A program made the position numbers and the translations under genes. Shown here piece by piece: positions 19,325 through 27,621 of a DNA stretch of 64,000 nucleotides (its first letter is position 1; every line of letters starts with the position of its first letter). This DNA is from Nonomuraea coxensis DSM 45129 (lineage in GTDB: Bacteria; Actinomycetota; Actinomycetes; Streptosporangiales; Streptosporangiaceae), in NCBI RefSeq assembly GCF_019397265.1, contig NZ_CP068985.1, forward strand, positions 6,750,001 through 6,814,000. The letters are read 5' to 3'. Under the pieces are notes generated by a model, which searched no databases, was not told the DNA's origin, and worked only from the letters and a program-made list of their open reading frames with translations.

Positions 19325-20278
19325 ATGCGCCGTCATCGTGTCGCCGTGCTCGCGCTCAACCACTTCGCCCCTCTCGACTTCGGCATCCCCGGCCAGGTCT
19401 TCTGGGCCGCCGAGACCCCTGACGGCGAGAAGCTGTACGAGGTGGTGACCTGCTCGGAGGGCGCCCGGCCGGTGCGCTGCTCGGCGGGCTACAGCGTGCA
19501 GCCCGACCATGACCTCGACGTGCTCGACACCGCCGACACCGTCCTCGTGCCCGGCATCCACGCGGGCCGGGTGCTCAAGGAGGGCACGCTCTCCGCCGGC
19601 CTGCGCGCCGCCCTGCGCGACCGGCCGCGGGTGATGTCGATCTGCACGGGAGCGTTCGTGCTGGCCGCGGCCGGGCTCCTGGACGGCCGCCCGGCCACCA
19701 CGCACTGGCGGGAGGCGCCCCGGTTCGCGGAGCTGTTCCCGGAGGTGAGGCTGGACGCGGACGTCCTGTTCGTGGACGACGGCGACGTGCTGACCTCGGC
19801 GGGCGTGGCCGCCGGCATGGACCTGTGCCTGCACGTCATCCGGCGCGACCACGGCAGCGAGGTCGCCAACCGCACCGCCCGCCGGTGCGTGATGCCGCCA
19901 TGGCGGGAGGGCGGCCAGGCCCAGTACGTCGAGCGCCCGCTGCCGCACCAGCCCACCGGCGGCACCGGCGCCACCCGGGAGTGGATGCTCGCCCACCTCG
20001 ACCGCCCGCTCGACCTCAACGCGCTCGCCGCGCACGCCCGGATGAGCGTGCGCACCTTCACCCGGCGCTTTCGGGAGGAGACCGGCGTGAGCCCGGCCCG
20101 GTGGCTGACGGCCCAGCGGGTGCAGCACGCCCGGCACCTGCTGGAGACCACCGGCCTCGGGGTGGAGGAGGTGGCCAGGCGGTCCGGGTTCGGCACGGCG
20201 GTCTCGCTGCGCCAGCATCTGCACGCGGCGGTGGGGGTGGCGCCGCTGGCGTACCGGCACACGTTCCGGCGGGTGTGA
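19325..20278 (+). CDS. GlxA family transcriptional regulator (DJ-1/PfpI + AraC HTH)
   Basis: A 317-residue regulator with an N-terminal DJ-1/PfpI-like sensor domain (VAVLALNHFAPLDFGIPGQVF; VMSICTGAFVLAAAGLLDGR, where the Cys lies at the nucleophile elbow) and a C-terminal pair of AraC helix-turn-helix motifs (LAAHARMSVRTFTRRFREET; VEEVARRSGFGTAVSLRQH). Such proteins usually activate or repress adjacent genes in response to small molecules. Start ATG 19325 begins MRRHRVAVLAL. It is divergent from the MFS transporter gene. Confidence 0.9.
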   Translation: MRRHRVAVLALNHFAPLDFGIPGQVFWAAETPDGEKLYEVVTCSEGARPVRCSAGYSVQPDHDLDVLDTADTVLVPGIHAGRVLKEGTLSAGLRAALRDRPRVMSICTGAFVLAAAGLLDGRPATTHWREAPRFAELFPEVRLDADVLFVDDGDVLTSAGVAAGMDLCLHVIRRDHGSEVANRTARRCVMPPWREGGQAQYVERPLPHQPTGGTGATREWMLAHLDRPLDLNALAAHARMSVRTFTRRFREETGVSPARWLTAQRVQHARHLLETTGLGVEEVARRSGFGTAVSLRQHLHAAVGVAPLAYRHTFRRV

Positions 20279-20315
20279 TCTTCCGCCGGGTACGAGTTCC
20301 CCCTACAGTCGGGGC

Positions 20316-21143
20316 ATGACCGAGACGGACCGCGTGCCGGCCGGGATCGACCCCAGCGTGCCGAGCGTCGCCCGCATGTACGACTACTACCTCGGCGGCC
20401 GGGACAACTTCGCCGTGGACCGCGTGGCGGCCGAGAAGATGATCGAGCTCGGGCGGCGGCTCGGCAACGACGCCCGCGAGATCGCCCTCGCCAACCGCGC
20501 CTTCCTCGGCCGGGCGGTGCGCATGCTGGCCGAGGCGGGCGTGCGCCAGTTCCTGGACATCGGCGCCGGGCTGCCCACGCAGGACAACGTGCACCAGGTC
20601 GCGCGGCGGCACGGGCCGGGCTCGCGGGTCGTGTACGTGGACAACGATCCCATCGTCCTCACCCACGCCCGCGCCCTGCTCGCCACGGCCCCCGACGTCA
20701 TCGCCATGGAGGGCGACCTCAAGGACCCCGACGCGATCTTCGACGACCCGCGGGTGGCCGGGCACCTGGACCTGTCGCGGCCGTTCGCCGTCCTGATGGT
20801 CGCCGTGCTGCACTTCATCCCCGACGACGCCGAGGCGGAGCGCATCGCCGCGCGGGTCAGGGAGCGGCTGGGGCCGGGCGGGCATCTCGTGCTGTCGCAC
20901 CTGTACGCGGGCGACGCCGGCGAGGACGCCGTCCTGGCCGGCCGCCAGGTGTACGCGAACACGCCCTCGGGCGGCCTCGCGCGGCGCGGCCGCGACCAGA
21001 TCGCCGCGTTCTTCGGTGACCTGGAGCTGGTCGGGCCCGGTGTGGTGCCGGTCGCCGGCTGGACGCCGGACGGCGCGCCCGGCGGCGACCACGACTACGT
21101 GAGGTCCGGCATCCTGGCCGGCGTCGGCCGCGCCCCCGCCTGA
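20316..21143 (+). CDS. SAM-dependent methyltransferase (DUF574 family)
   Basis: A 275-residue actinobacteria-specific methyltransferase-like protein. The family pattern is complete: PSVARMYDYYLGGRDNFAVD, ANRAFLGRAVR, QFLDIGAGLPTQDNVHQVA (the SAM-binding glycine motif), YVDNDPIVLTHARALL, and ILVAVLHFI-like core strands. Dozens of paralogues are common per genome, and substrates are mostly unknown. ATG 20316 is the only sensible start. It follows the GlxA regulator by 37 bp in the same direction and may be cotranscribed. Confidence 0.92.
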   Translation: MTETDRVPAGIDPSVPSVARMYDYYLGGRDNFAVDRVAAEKMIELGRRLGNDAREIALANRAFLGRAVRMLAEAGVRQFLDIGAGLPTQDNVHQVARRHGPGSRVVYVDNDPIVLTHARALLATAPDVIAMEGDLKDPDAIFDDPRVAGHLDLSRPFAVLMVAVLHFIPDDAEAERIAARVRERLGPGGHLVLSHLYAGDAGEDAVLAGRQVYANTPSGGLARRGRDQIAAFFGDLELVGPGVVPVAGWTPDGAPGGDHDYVRSGILAGVGRAPA

Positions 21144-21159
21144 CCCTCCCGGCCGGGGG

Positions 21160-22641
21160 TCACGCGGCCGGGACGAGGTGTTCGCCGAACCACGTCTCCA
21201 GGGCCGCGTCGAGCGTGTCGTCGGGGCGTCCCGCCCAGGCCACGTACCCGTCGGGCCGCACCAGCACCGCGTCCGGACCGTCGTGCGGCACCACCTCGAC
21301 GCGGTCGTGACGCACCCGCAGCCCGCCATCGGGGTCGAGCAGCACCGCCCGCGCGCGGCCCGCGGGCCCGGACGGCAGGTCGGCGAGGAACCGGCCCACC
21401 AGCGGATGCGCCGGCGCCGGCATCGGATAGGGCAGGTCCGAGCCCGCCAGCAGCCCGGCGATCCTGCGCCGGTTGCCCGCCTCCCCCAGCAGCTCGCCGA
21501 ACAGCTCGCGCAGAGCGGTCACCTCGGGCCCCGGCGCAGCCAGCGCGAGCTGGGCCTTGCTGTGCATCGCGACCCGCTCGGCGGCCGGGCGGCGCTCGGC
21601 GTCGTAGGTGTCGAGCAGGCCGGGCGGCGCCCAGCCCCGCACCTCGGCGGCCAGCTTCCAGGCGAGGTTGACCACGTCCTGGAGGCCCAGGTTGAGACCG
21701 GGCGCGCCCATGGCGGAGTGCACGTGGGCGGCGTCGCCCGCGACGAACACCCGGCCGGCCCGGTAGCGGTCGGCGATGCGGGTGTCGCGCCCGTTGAGCC
21801 GCCTGAGCAGGTGCGGGCCGGGCCCGGTGGGCGGGGCGAGGGGCAGCTCGACGCCGCCGAGCACGCGGGCCAGGCTCTCGCGCAGCTCGCCGAGCGTCAG
21901 GGGGACGTCGTCGTCGGGCGTGGCGACGTCCCACTCCATGCTGCTGATGGTGAAGGTGCCGGTCGCGTCGGGGCCGGGCATGGGCATCAGCGCGTACGCG
22001 CCCCGCTCGGTGCGGTGCCAGGCGTACAGCCCGTACGAGCCCGCGCCCGGCACCTCCAGCTCCATCCGCTCGGGGCGGAAGACCGATCCGGGGATCGTGA
22101 CGTGCGCCGCCCGGCTGACGATGCCGGCCCCGCTCACGCCGGGGAAGCCGATCCCGGCCGTCTTCCTGACCCGGCTGTGGGCCCCGTCGCAGCCGACCAG
22201 GTAGCGGGCGCGCAGCTCGTACGCACCCGCGTCCCGGGCCTCGACCTGGAGGGTCACGCCCGCGTCGTCCTGGGTGAAGCCCGTCAGCTCGTGCCCGCGC
22301 CGGATCTCCACCCCCAGCTCGGCCGCCCGCGTCTCGAACAGCGCCTCCAGGTCCGGCTGCCTGATGCCCATGGCGTGGAGGGGGTTGTCGTCGAGCCCGC
22401 GCAGGTCGAGCGGCATCGCGCCGAAGATGAACGCGGGCACGGCGGCGGTCGCGGCCCCGGCCAGCCCGCGCTGCTCCAGGAGCCGGACGACCTGCCCGAC
22501 GATGCCGTTGGCCTTGGGCTGGTCGCTGGGGCGCGGCAGCCGTTCGAGCACGACCGGCCGGACCCCGGCCAGGGCGAGCTCGCGGGCCAGCATCAGCCCG
22601 TTGGGGCCGGCGCCGGCGATGACGACGTCCATGACGTCCAT
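21160..22641 (-). CDS. FAD-dependent aromatic-ring monooxygenase
   Basis: A 493-residue group A flavoprotein hydroxylase (PheA/TfdB/polyketide hydroxylase type). It has the N-terminal dinucleotide fold VVIAGAGPNGLMLARELALAG, the DG motif YLVGCDGAHSRVRKTAGI, and the second FAD motif GRVFVAGDAAHVHSAMGAPGLNLGLQD. The C-terminal thioredoxin-like domain is present. It would use NAD(P)H and O2 to hydroxylate an aromatic or polyketide substrate. Its start codon overlaps the stop of the TetR gene (TGATG at 22639-22643), so the TetR protein is likely its regulator. A type III PKS gene lies 3.5 kb away. Confidence 0.9.
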   Translation of the reverse strand: MDVMDVVIAGAGPNGLMLARELALAGVRPVVLERLPRPSDQPKANGIVGQVVRLLEQRGLAGAATAAVPAFIFGAMPLDLRGLDDNPLHAMGIRQPDLEALFETRAAELGVEIRRGHELTGFTQDDAGVTLQVEARDAGAYELRARYLVGCDGAHSRVRKTAGIGFPGVSGAGIVSRAAHVTIPGSVFRPERMELEVPGAGSYGLYAWHRTERGAYALMPMPGPDATGTFTISSMEWDVATPDDDVPLTLGELRESLARVLGGVELPLAPPTGPGPHLLRRLNGRDTRIADRYRAGRVFVAGDAAHVHSAMGAPGLNLGLQDVVNLAWKLAAEVRGWAPPGLLDTYDAERRPAAERVAMHSKAQLALAAPGPEVTALRELFGELLGEAGNRRRIAGLLAGSDLPYPMPAPAHPLVGRFLADLPSGPAGRARAVLLDPDGGLRVRHDRVEVVPHDGPDAVLVRPDGYVAWAGRPDDTLDAALETWFGEHLVPAA

Positions 22642-23264
22642 CAGGTCTCCTCAGGTCGAAGGGGGGCGGGGAGGCCGGCGGCGAGCTGCCGCAGCGCCTC
22701 GCGCAGCAACGGCACGAGCGGCACCGGCGGGTCGGCGCGCAGCCAGTGCCCGACGGCCGCCTGCACGGCGGCGGTCGCGGCGGCGGCCACCAGGGACGGG
22801 TACAGGTCGCGGGCGGGATCGGTGCCGGTGCGCTCGGCGACGGCCGCGGTCAGCTCGCCGTCGGCCGCCAGCGCCACCCGCAGCGCCTCTGCCCGGAGGG
22901 CGGGCTCGGTGGACAACATCCTGATGCTCGCCAGCAGCTCGGGGCCGGGCGCGGCGCAGCCTTCGCCCGCGTGCCTGGCCCACGGCTCGGTCAGCGCCTC
23001 GGTCAGCGCGTCCCAGAACGGCTCCGTGGCCGGCCGGGCGCGCAGGGCGGCCACCGCGCCGCGCACGCGGTCGGTGTGGCGGGCGGCGATGGCCTCGTAC
23101 TTGCTGGCGAAGTAGTTGTTGTAGGTGCGGGGCGAGACCCCGGCCGCGGCCGCGATGTCCTCGACGCGGACGTGGTCCAGCCCGCGCTCCAGCGCCAGCC
23201 GCAGCGCGGCCGTCATCAGCGCCTCGCGCGTTTCCCGTTTCTTGCGTTCCCTGAGCCCGCTCAC
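22641..23264 (-). CDS. TetR family transcriptional regulator
   Basis: A 207-residue TetR repressor. The N-terminal DNA-binding domain reads GLRERKKRETREALMTAALRLALERG ... RVEDIAAAAGVSPRTYNNYFASK, with the recognition helix SPRTYNNYF. The C-terminal ligand domain is typical. Start GTG 23264 is preceded by TTGGAGG; an ATG at 23288 is also in frame. It is cotranscribed with the FAD monooxygenase by 1-nt overlap and divergent from the CGNR gene, so an operator is expected between 23265 and 23365. Confidence 0.9.
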   Translation of the reverse strand: MSGLRERKKRETREALMTAALRLALERGLDHVRVEDIAAAAGVSPRTYNNYFASKYEAIAARHTDRVRGAVAALRARPATEPFWDALTEALTEPWARHAGEGCAAPGPELLASIRMLSTEPALRAEALRVALAADGELTAAVAERTGTDPARDLYPSLVAAAATAAVQAAVGHWLRADPPVPLVPLLREALRQLAAGLPAPLRPEET

Positions 23265-23365
23265 GCCCTCCAACCTAGCGAGAATCATGCGTATTCCGCA
23301 AGATTTCGTATCGCGCAATTTTCGGCGTGGACGGCGGACGGTCCGGCCCGCAATAAGTTGGGAGC

Positions 23366-23935
23366 ATGTCCCTGACCCTCGATTTCGTCAGCACGATCAG
23401 GGCTGAGCGGTCCGGGCAGGTCGACCGCCTGGCCGATCCCGGCGGCCTGACCGCCTGGGCGCGCGAGCGCGCCGCCGGCCTGGACGTCGATCCCGGGTTC
23501 ACCGCCACGCCCGAGCTGTGGGCCGAGACCGTCCGGCTGCGCCAGGCGGTGCGCGCGCTGTTCGCGCGCGCGGTGGCCCCCGAGCCGCCCAGCCGGGCGG
23601 ACGCGGACGGACTGCCGGGCTTCGCCGAGTCGCTGGCGCTGGTCAACGCCCGCGCGCTGGCCGCGCCGCGCGCTCCGCAACTGTCCTGGGACGGGCGGCC
23701 CGCCCTCGTCACGGTGCCCGCCGTGCCCGCCGGGGAGCCGGAGCGGCTGCTCGGCGCGCTGGCCACGGACGCGGTCGAGTTCCTGGCGAGCCCGGAGCGG
23801 ATCCGGCTGCGCACCTGCCTCGCGCCGCGCTGCGTGCTCTATTTCCTGAAGGAGCACCCGCGCCAGGAGTGGTGCTCGACGGCCTGCGGCAACCGCGCGC
23901 GGGCGGCCAGGCACTACCGGGAGCACAAGAAATAG
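23366..23935 (+). CDS. CGNR zinc-finger / ABATE domain protein
   Basis: A 189-residue actinobacterial protein with an N-terminal ABATE-like domain (LTLDFVSTIRAE) and a C-terminal CGNR zinc finger: CLAPRCVLYFLKEHPRQEWCSTACGNRARAARHYR, with four cysteines for one zinc and the CGNR loop. These proteins are presumed transcription regulators that bind DNA through the CGNR domain. It is divergent from the TetR gene and followed 88 bp later by a VOC gene in the same direction. Confidence 0.88.
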   Translation: MSLTLDFVSTIRAERSGQVDRLADPGGLTAWARERAAGLDVDPGFTATPELWAETVRLRQAVRALFARAVAPEPPSRADADGLPGFAESLALVNARALAAPRAPQLSWDGRPALVTVPAVPAGEPERLLGALATDAVEFLASPERIRLRTCLAPRCVLYFLKEHPRQEWCSTACGNRARAARHYREHKK

Positions 23936-23964
23936 CCCGCACCTAACGCCATATCGCCCCTTTC

Positions 23965-23987
23965 GCCGTTATAGTCCCTGTAACGGC
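23965..23987. promoter_or_regulatory. Inverted repeat before VOC gene
   Basis: GCCGTTA (23965-23971) and TAACGGC (23981-23987) form a perfect 7-bp inverted repeat with a 9-nt spacer, in the 88-bp gap upstream of the VOC gene. It could be a regulator site or a weak stem-loop; there is no direct sign of which protein binds. Confidence 0.4.
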
Positions 23988-24023
23988 AACTCCGCCATGC
24001 ATCCGTGAGAAAGTAGGGGCGAC

Positions 24024-24464
24024 ATGTCGTTCGCGACCGGTCACATCGGGCTCAACGTCACCGACCTCGACACGTCCAAGGCGTTCTACCAGCGCGTCTT
24101 CGGCTTCACCGTGGCGGGCGAGTCGCAGCACGACGGGCGCAGGTACGCCTTCCTGGCCCAGGACGGCACGCTCGTGCTGACGCTCTGGCAGCAGAGCGAG
24201 GGCCGCTTCGCCACCGGGCTGCCGGGGCTGCACCACCTGTCGTTCCAGGTCGCCGACCTCGCGGCGGTGCGCGCGGCCGAGAAGGTCGTCAGGGAGCTCG
24301 GCGCACCGGTCTACCACGACGGCGTGGTGCCCCACGGCGAGGGCGCGCCCTCAGGCGGCGTCTTCTTCGAGGACCCCGACGGCATCCGCCTGGAGATCTT
24401 CGCCCCCGACGGCGCCGGCGACCGCCCCGCCCCCACGGCGGCCCCCACCTGCGGGTTCTTCTGA
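24024..24464 (+). CDS. VOC family protein (glyoxalase/bleomycin-resistance fold)
   Basis: A 146-residue vicinal-oxygen-chelate protein. It starts HIGLNVTDLDTSKAFYQRVFGFT, continues with LPGLHHLSFQVADLAAV and ends GGVFFEDPDGIRLEIFAP, giving metal ligands His (N-terminal), His (HHLSF) and Glu (LEIF). These suit a metal-dependent lyase, dioxygenase or resistance protein. Substrate unknown. The start ATG 24024 follows the AGTAGGGGCG leader closely. Confidence 0.88.
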   Translation: MSFATGHIGLNVTDLDTSKAFYQRVFGFTVAGESQHDGRRYAFLAQDGTLVLTLWQQSEGRFATGLPGLHHLSFQVADLAAVRAAEKVVRELGAPVYHDGVVPHGEGAPSGGVFFEDPDGIRLEIFAPDGAGDRPAPTAAPTCGFF

Positions 24465-24471
24465 TCCCTGA

Positions 24472-24897
24472 TCAGGACGGGACGTACGGGCTCACCACGT
24501 CCACCACCCAGGTGACGCCGAAGCGGTCCTTCAGCATGCCGTAGAGGGGCGCCCAGTCGGCGGGCCCGAACGGCCGCAGCACGCTCGCCCCGTCGGCGAG
24601 CCCGTCCCAGCAGGCGGTCACCTCGTCGGCGTCCTGGCCGCGCAGCGCGAGGAAGAACGCGTTCTGACCCTGGTCCCACGGCTGGCCCGACGGCACGTCG
24701 TAGGCCATAACGCGGAACCCGTTGGGGGCGCTCACCTGCCCCCACATGATCTGGTCGGCCTCGGCCGGGTCCTGGACGTTCCCGGCGTCCTTGTAAGTGA
24801 CCGCGACCAGGTCGCCGCCGAACACGGACCGGTAGAAGGCGAGCGCCTCGCGGGCGTCGCCACGGAAGTTGAGGTGGGTCACGGCGTCGACGGACAT
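24472..24897 (-). CDS. VOC family protein, PhnB-like
   Basis: A 141-residue PhnB/3-demethylubiquinone-type VOC protein: VTHLNFRGDAREALAFYRSVFGGD, then an internal MWGQV/FRVMAYDVPSG segment and a C-terminal FGPADWAPLYGMLKDRFGVTWVVDV, which is highly typical of PhnB-like proteins. Function unknown; this group often lacks metal ligands. ATG 24897 with GGAGCG just upstream fixes the start; longer frames upstream are not family-like. Its stop is 7 bp from the stop of the other, convergent VOC gene. Confidence 0.88.
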   Translation of the reverse strand: MSVDAVTHLNFRGDAREALAFYRSVFGGDLVAVTYKDAGNVQDPAEADQIMWGQVSAPNGFRVMAYDVPSGQPWDQGQNAFFLALRGQDADEVTACWDGLADGASVLRPFGPADWAPLYGMLKDRFGVTWVVDVVSPYVPS

Positions 24898-25045
24898 GAT
24901 CGCTCCTTGCGCGGTCGATGGACGGTCATCGAGCGGGCGGTCTGCCCTTCCCGCTCGATGACCACCGTGCCGGTCGAAGCGGCCAGGTCGTGTCCTCTTC
25001 CTGCCGCGACCTCCCGCGGCGGCCACAGCAGGAAACCGTCACCAC

Positions 25046-25068
25046 TATACGAACGCCAGTTCGATATC
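25046..25068. promoter_or_regulatory. Imperfect palindrome CTATACGAAC/GTTCGATATC
   Basis: Two arms with CGAAC and GTTCG at the core separated by GCCA, in the gap between the GlxA-type regulator stop and the VOC gene start, both read on the minus strand. It may be an operator for the VOC gene or the end of the regulator transcript. Evidence is limited to its symmetry. Confidence 0.35.
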
Positions 25069-25069
25069 G

Positions 25070-26050
25070 CTAGACGGCGAACGCCTTGCGGTACGCGGAC
25101 GGCGACGTCCGCATGGCCCTGGTGAAGTGGCGCCGGAACGTCACCGCGCTCTCGAACCCCACCGCCGCCCCGATCTCCTCCACCGGCGCCCCGGTGGACT
25201 CCAGCATCGGCAGGCTGGCCGCCACCCGCTGCGCGATCACCCACCGCAGCGGGCTGGTGCCGGTCCGCCGGTGGAAGTGCCGGATGAACGAACGCTGCGA
25301 CATCGTCGCCACGCGGGCCAGGTCGGCCACGGTGATCGGCCCGGACAGGTGCTCCAGGGCCCACGCCATCGCCCGCGCCACCGGGTCACCGCCGCCGACC
25401 GGCGCGACCGCCGCCTCGATGAACTGGGCCTGCCCGCCCTCCCGGTGCGGCGGCACGACCAGGCGGCGGGCGACGGCGTTGGCGACGCGCGGGCCGTGGT
25501 CGGTCCTGACGAGGTGGATCAGCAGGTCGAGCCCGGCGGCGCTGCCCGCGCTGGTCAGCACGTCGCCGTCGTCCACGTACAGGACCGAGGGGTTGACCCG
25601 GACGGCGGGGAAGCGCTCCTGGAGCAGGGCGGCGTACCTCCAGTGGGTGGTGGCGGGACGGCCGTCGAGCAGCCCGGCGGCGGCCAGCGCGAAGGCGCCC
25701 GAGCAGATCGACACCATCCGCGCGCCGCGCCCGTGCGCCCGGCGCAGCGCGGCGACGAGCGGGCCGGGCACCGGCCCGCGCACGTCCGCCACCCCGGGCA
25801 CGATCACCGTGTCGGCCTCGGCCAGCGCGTCGAGGCCGTGCCCGGCGGTCATGGTGAAGCCGCCCACCACGCGCAGCGGCTCGGGGGACGACGCGCACAC
25901 CTTGAGGTCGTACCAGGGCACGCCGAACTCCGCCAGCTCGGGACGCGGCAGCCCGAACAGCTCCACCACGCAGCCCAGCTCGAACGGCGCCATCCCGTCG
26001 AAGGCCAGCGCGGCGACCCGGTGCGGCCGGGCCGGGTCGGGGAGGAGCAT
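25070..26050 (-). CDS. GlxA family transcriptional regulator (DJ-1/PfpI + AraC HTH)
   Basis: A 326-residue regulator of the same architecture as the one at 19325: an N-terminal DJ-1/PfpI-like domain (VAALAFDGMAPFELGCVVELFG; MVSICSGAFALAAAGLLDGR) and a C-terminal AraC double HTH (LARVATMSQRSFIRHFHRRTG; VEEIGAAVGFESAVTFRRHF). It is upstream of and codirectional with the PhnB-like gene, which it may regulate, and divergent from the type III PKS operon with about 40 bp between start codons, so it may control that operon. Confidence 0.9.
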   Translation of the reverse strand: MLLPDPARPHRVAALAFDGMAPFELGCVVELFGLPRPELAEFGVPWYDLKVCASSPEPLRVVGGFTMTAGHGLDALAEADTVIVPGVADVRGPVPGPLVAALRRAHGRGARMVSICSGAFALAAAGLLDGRPATTHWRYAALLQERFPAVRVNPSVLYVDDGDVLTSAGSAAGLDLLIHLVRTDHGPRVANAVARRLVVPPHREGGQAQFIEAAVAPVGGGDPVARAMAWALEHLSGPITVADLARVATMSQRSFIRHFHRRTGTSPLRWVIAQRVAASLPMLESTGAPVEEIGAAVGFESAVTFRRHFTRAMRTSPSAYRKAFAV

Positions 26051-26092
26051 GAGCGCATGTTAGCCGGGCCCCTCCAGCGGCAGAGGAAGTGC

Positions 26093-27112
26093 ATGCATAT
26101 CTCGGCGGTACAGACGGTTCTCCCCGATCACCGCTACGAGCAGGCGGAGATCACGGAGGCCTTCGCCCGCCTGACCGACTGTGACGAGGACCTCCTGCGG
26201 CGCTTCCACGAGGCGACCGGCGTGACGGGCCGCAGTCTCGCGCTCCCGCTGGAGGAGTACGCCAAGCTCGACTCGTTCGGCCGGGCCAACGACGCCTACG
26301 TGGAGATCGGCCTCGACCTGACCGAGCGCGCGCTGACGGCGGCGCTCGACCAGGCGGGCGTGGAGCCGAAGAGGGTCGATCACCTGCTGTTCTGCTCGAC
26401 CACGGGCCTCGCCACGCCCTCGCTGGACGCGCGGCTGGCCAAACGGATGGGGCTGCGGCCGGACATCAAGCGGCTGCCGGTGTTCGGGCTCGGATGCGCG
26501 GCGGGGGCGGCCGGCCTCTCCCGCCTGTACGACTACCTGCGCGGCTGGCCCGACCACGTCGCGGTCCTCGTGTGCCTGGAGCTGTGCTCGCTCACCATCC
26601 AGCGCGACGACACCTCGATCGCGAACCTCGTGGCGAGCGGCCTGTTCGGCGACGGCGCGGCGGCCGTCGTGGCGACCGGGCGCGGGCGGGGGCCGGAGGT
26701 CGTGGCGACCCGCAGCCGCCTGTATCCCGGCACCGAGCACCTGATGGGCTGGGAGGTCGGCGGCCACGGCTTCCGCCTGGTGCTGGACGCCGACCTGACG
26801 AGTTTCGTCGAGGAGGTGCTGGCGGGCGACATCCGGGCCTTCCTCGCCGACTACGGGCTGACCCCCGACCAGGTCGGCACGTGGATCTGCCACCCCGGCG
26901 GCCCCAAGGTCATCGAGAAGATCGTGGAGACGCTGGACCTCCCGCCCAAGGCGGTCGAGGTGACCTGGCGCTCGCTGCGCCGGCACGGCAACCTGTCGTC
27001 GGTGTCGGTGCTCAACGTGCTGCAGGAGACGCGCGGCCGGCCGGGGGCGCCCGCGGTGCTGATGGCCCTGGGACCGGGCTTCTCCGCCGAGCTCCTCCTG
27101 CTGCACTGGTGA
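26093..27112 (+). CDS. Type III polyketide synthase
   Basis: A 339-residue chalcone-synthase-fold enzyme that condenses acyl-CoA starters with malonyl-CoA. The catalytic triad is visible: Cys135 in FGLGCAAGAAGLSR, His267 in ICHPGGPKVIEK and Asn300 in RRHGNLSSVSVL. The C-terminal GPGFSAELLLLHW is typical. Start is ATG 26093, with AGAGGAAG just before. It is the first gene of a tightly coupled operon with an ICMT-like methyltransferase and a TIGR03086 protein. In the Streptomyces srs and Bacillus bps systems this pairing makes O-methylated alkylresorcinols or alkylpyrones, so similar products are plausible. The starter unit cannot be read from the sequence. Confidence 0.93.
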   Translation: MHISAVQTVLPDHRYEQAEITEAFARLTDCDEDLLRRFHEATGVTGRSLALPLEEYAKLDSFGRANDAYVEIGLDLTERALTAALDQAGVEPKRVDHLLFCSTTGLATPSLDARLAKRMGLRPDIKRLPVFGLGCAAGAAGLSRLYDYLRGWPDHVAVLVCLELCSLTIQRDDTSIANLVASGLFGDGAAAVVATGRGRGPEVVATRSRLYPGTEHLMGWEVGGHGFRLVLDADLTSFVEEVLAGDIRAFLADYGLTPDQVGTWICHPGGPKVIEKIVETLDLPPKAVEVTWRSLRRHGNLSSVSVLNVLQETRGRPGAPAVLMALGPGFSAELLLLHW

Positions 27113-27621
27113 GCGCCTACCTGGTGCTGATCGGGCTGGTCGTCATGGAACGGCTGGCCGAGCTGGTCGTGGCCCGGCGCAACCTGGCGTGGGCGCGCTC
27201 GCGGGGCGGCGTCGAGCACGGCCGCGGCCACTATCCGTGGATCGTGGCGGCGCACGTGGGGCTCCTGGTGGCCGCGCCGGCGGAGGTGTGGCTGTTCGGC
27301 AGGCCGTTCGTGCCTGCGCTGGGCTGGCCGATGCTCGCCGTGGTGCTGCTCGCGCAGGCGTTGCGCTGGTGGTGCATCGCGACGCTGGGGCGGCAGTGGA
27401 ACACGCGGGTGGTCGTGGTGCCGGGGCTGCCGCTGGTGGGCGGCGGGCCGTACCGGTGGGTGCGGCACCCCAACTACGTGGCCGTCGTGGCGGAAGGGGT
27501 GGCGCTCCCGCTCGTCCACACCGCCTGGCTCACCGCGCTGGTCTTCACCGCGGTCAACGCGGTTCTTCTGACGATTCGGATCACCTCGGAGGACCGGGCG
27601 CTGGCATCCTGTAGCTCATGA
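27109..27621 (+). CDS. Isoprenylcysteine carboxyl methyltransferase (ICMT)-family O-methyltransferase
   Basis: A 170-residue integral membrane methyltransferase with about four helices and the family signature GGPYRWVRHPNYVAVVAEGVALP at the SAM site, plus IRITSEDRAL near the end. It resembles SrsB/BpsB, which methylate a hydroxyl of a type III PKS product at the membrane; this substrate is inferred from context. GTG 27109 overlaps the PKS stop (GTGA), and its stop overlaps the next ATG (ATGA at 27618-27621), so the three genes are translationally coupled. Confidence 0.9.
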   Translation: MSAYLVLIGLVVMERLAELVVARRNLAWARSRGGVEHGRGHYPWIVAAHVGLLVAAPAEVWLFGRPFVPALGWPMLAVVLLAQALRWWCIATLGRQWNTRVVVVPGLPLVGGGPYRWVRHPNYVAVVAEGVALPLVHTAWLTALVFTAVNAVLLTIRITSEDRALASCSS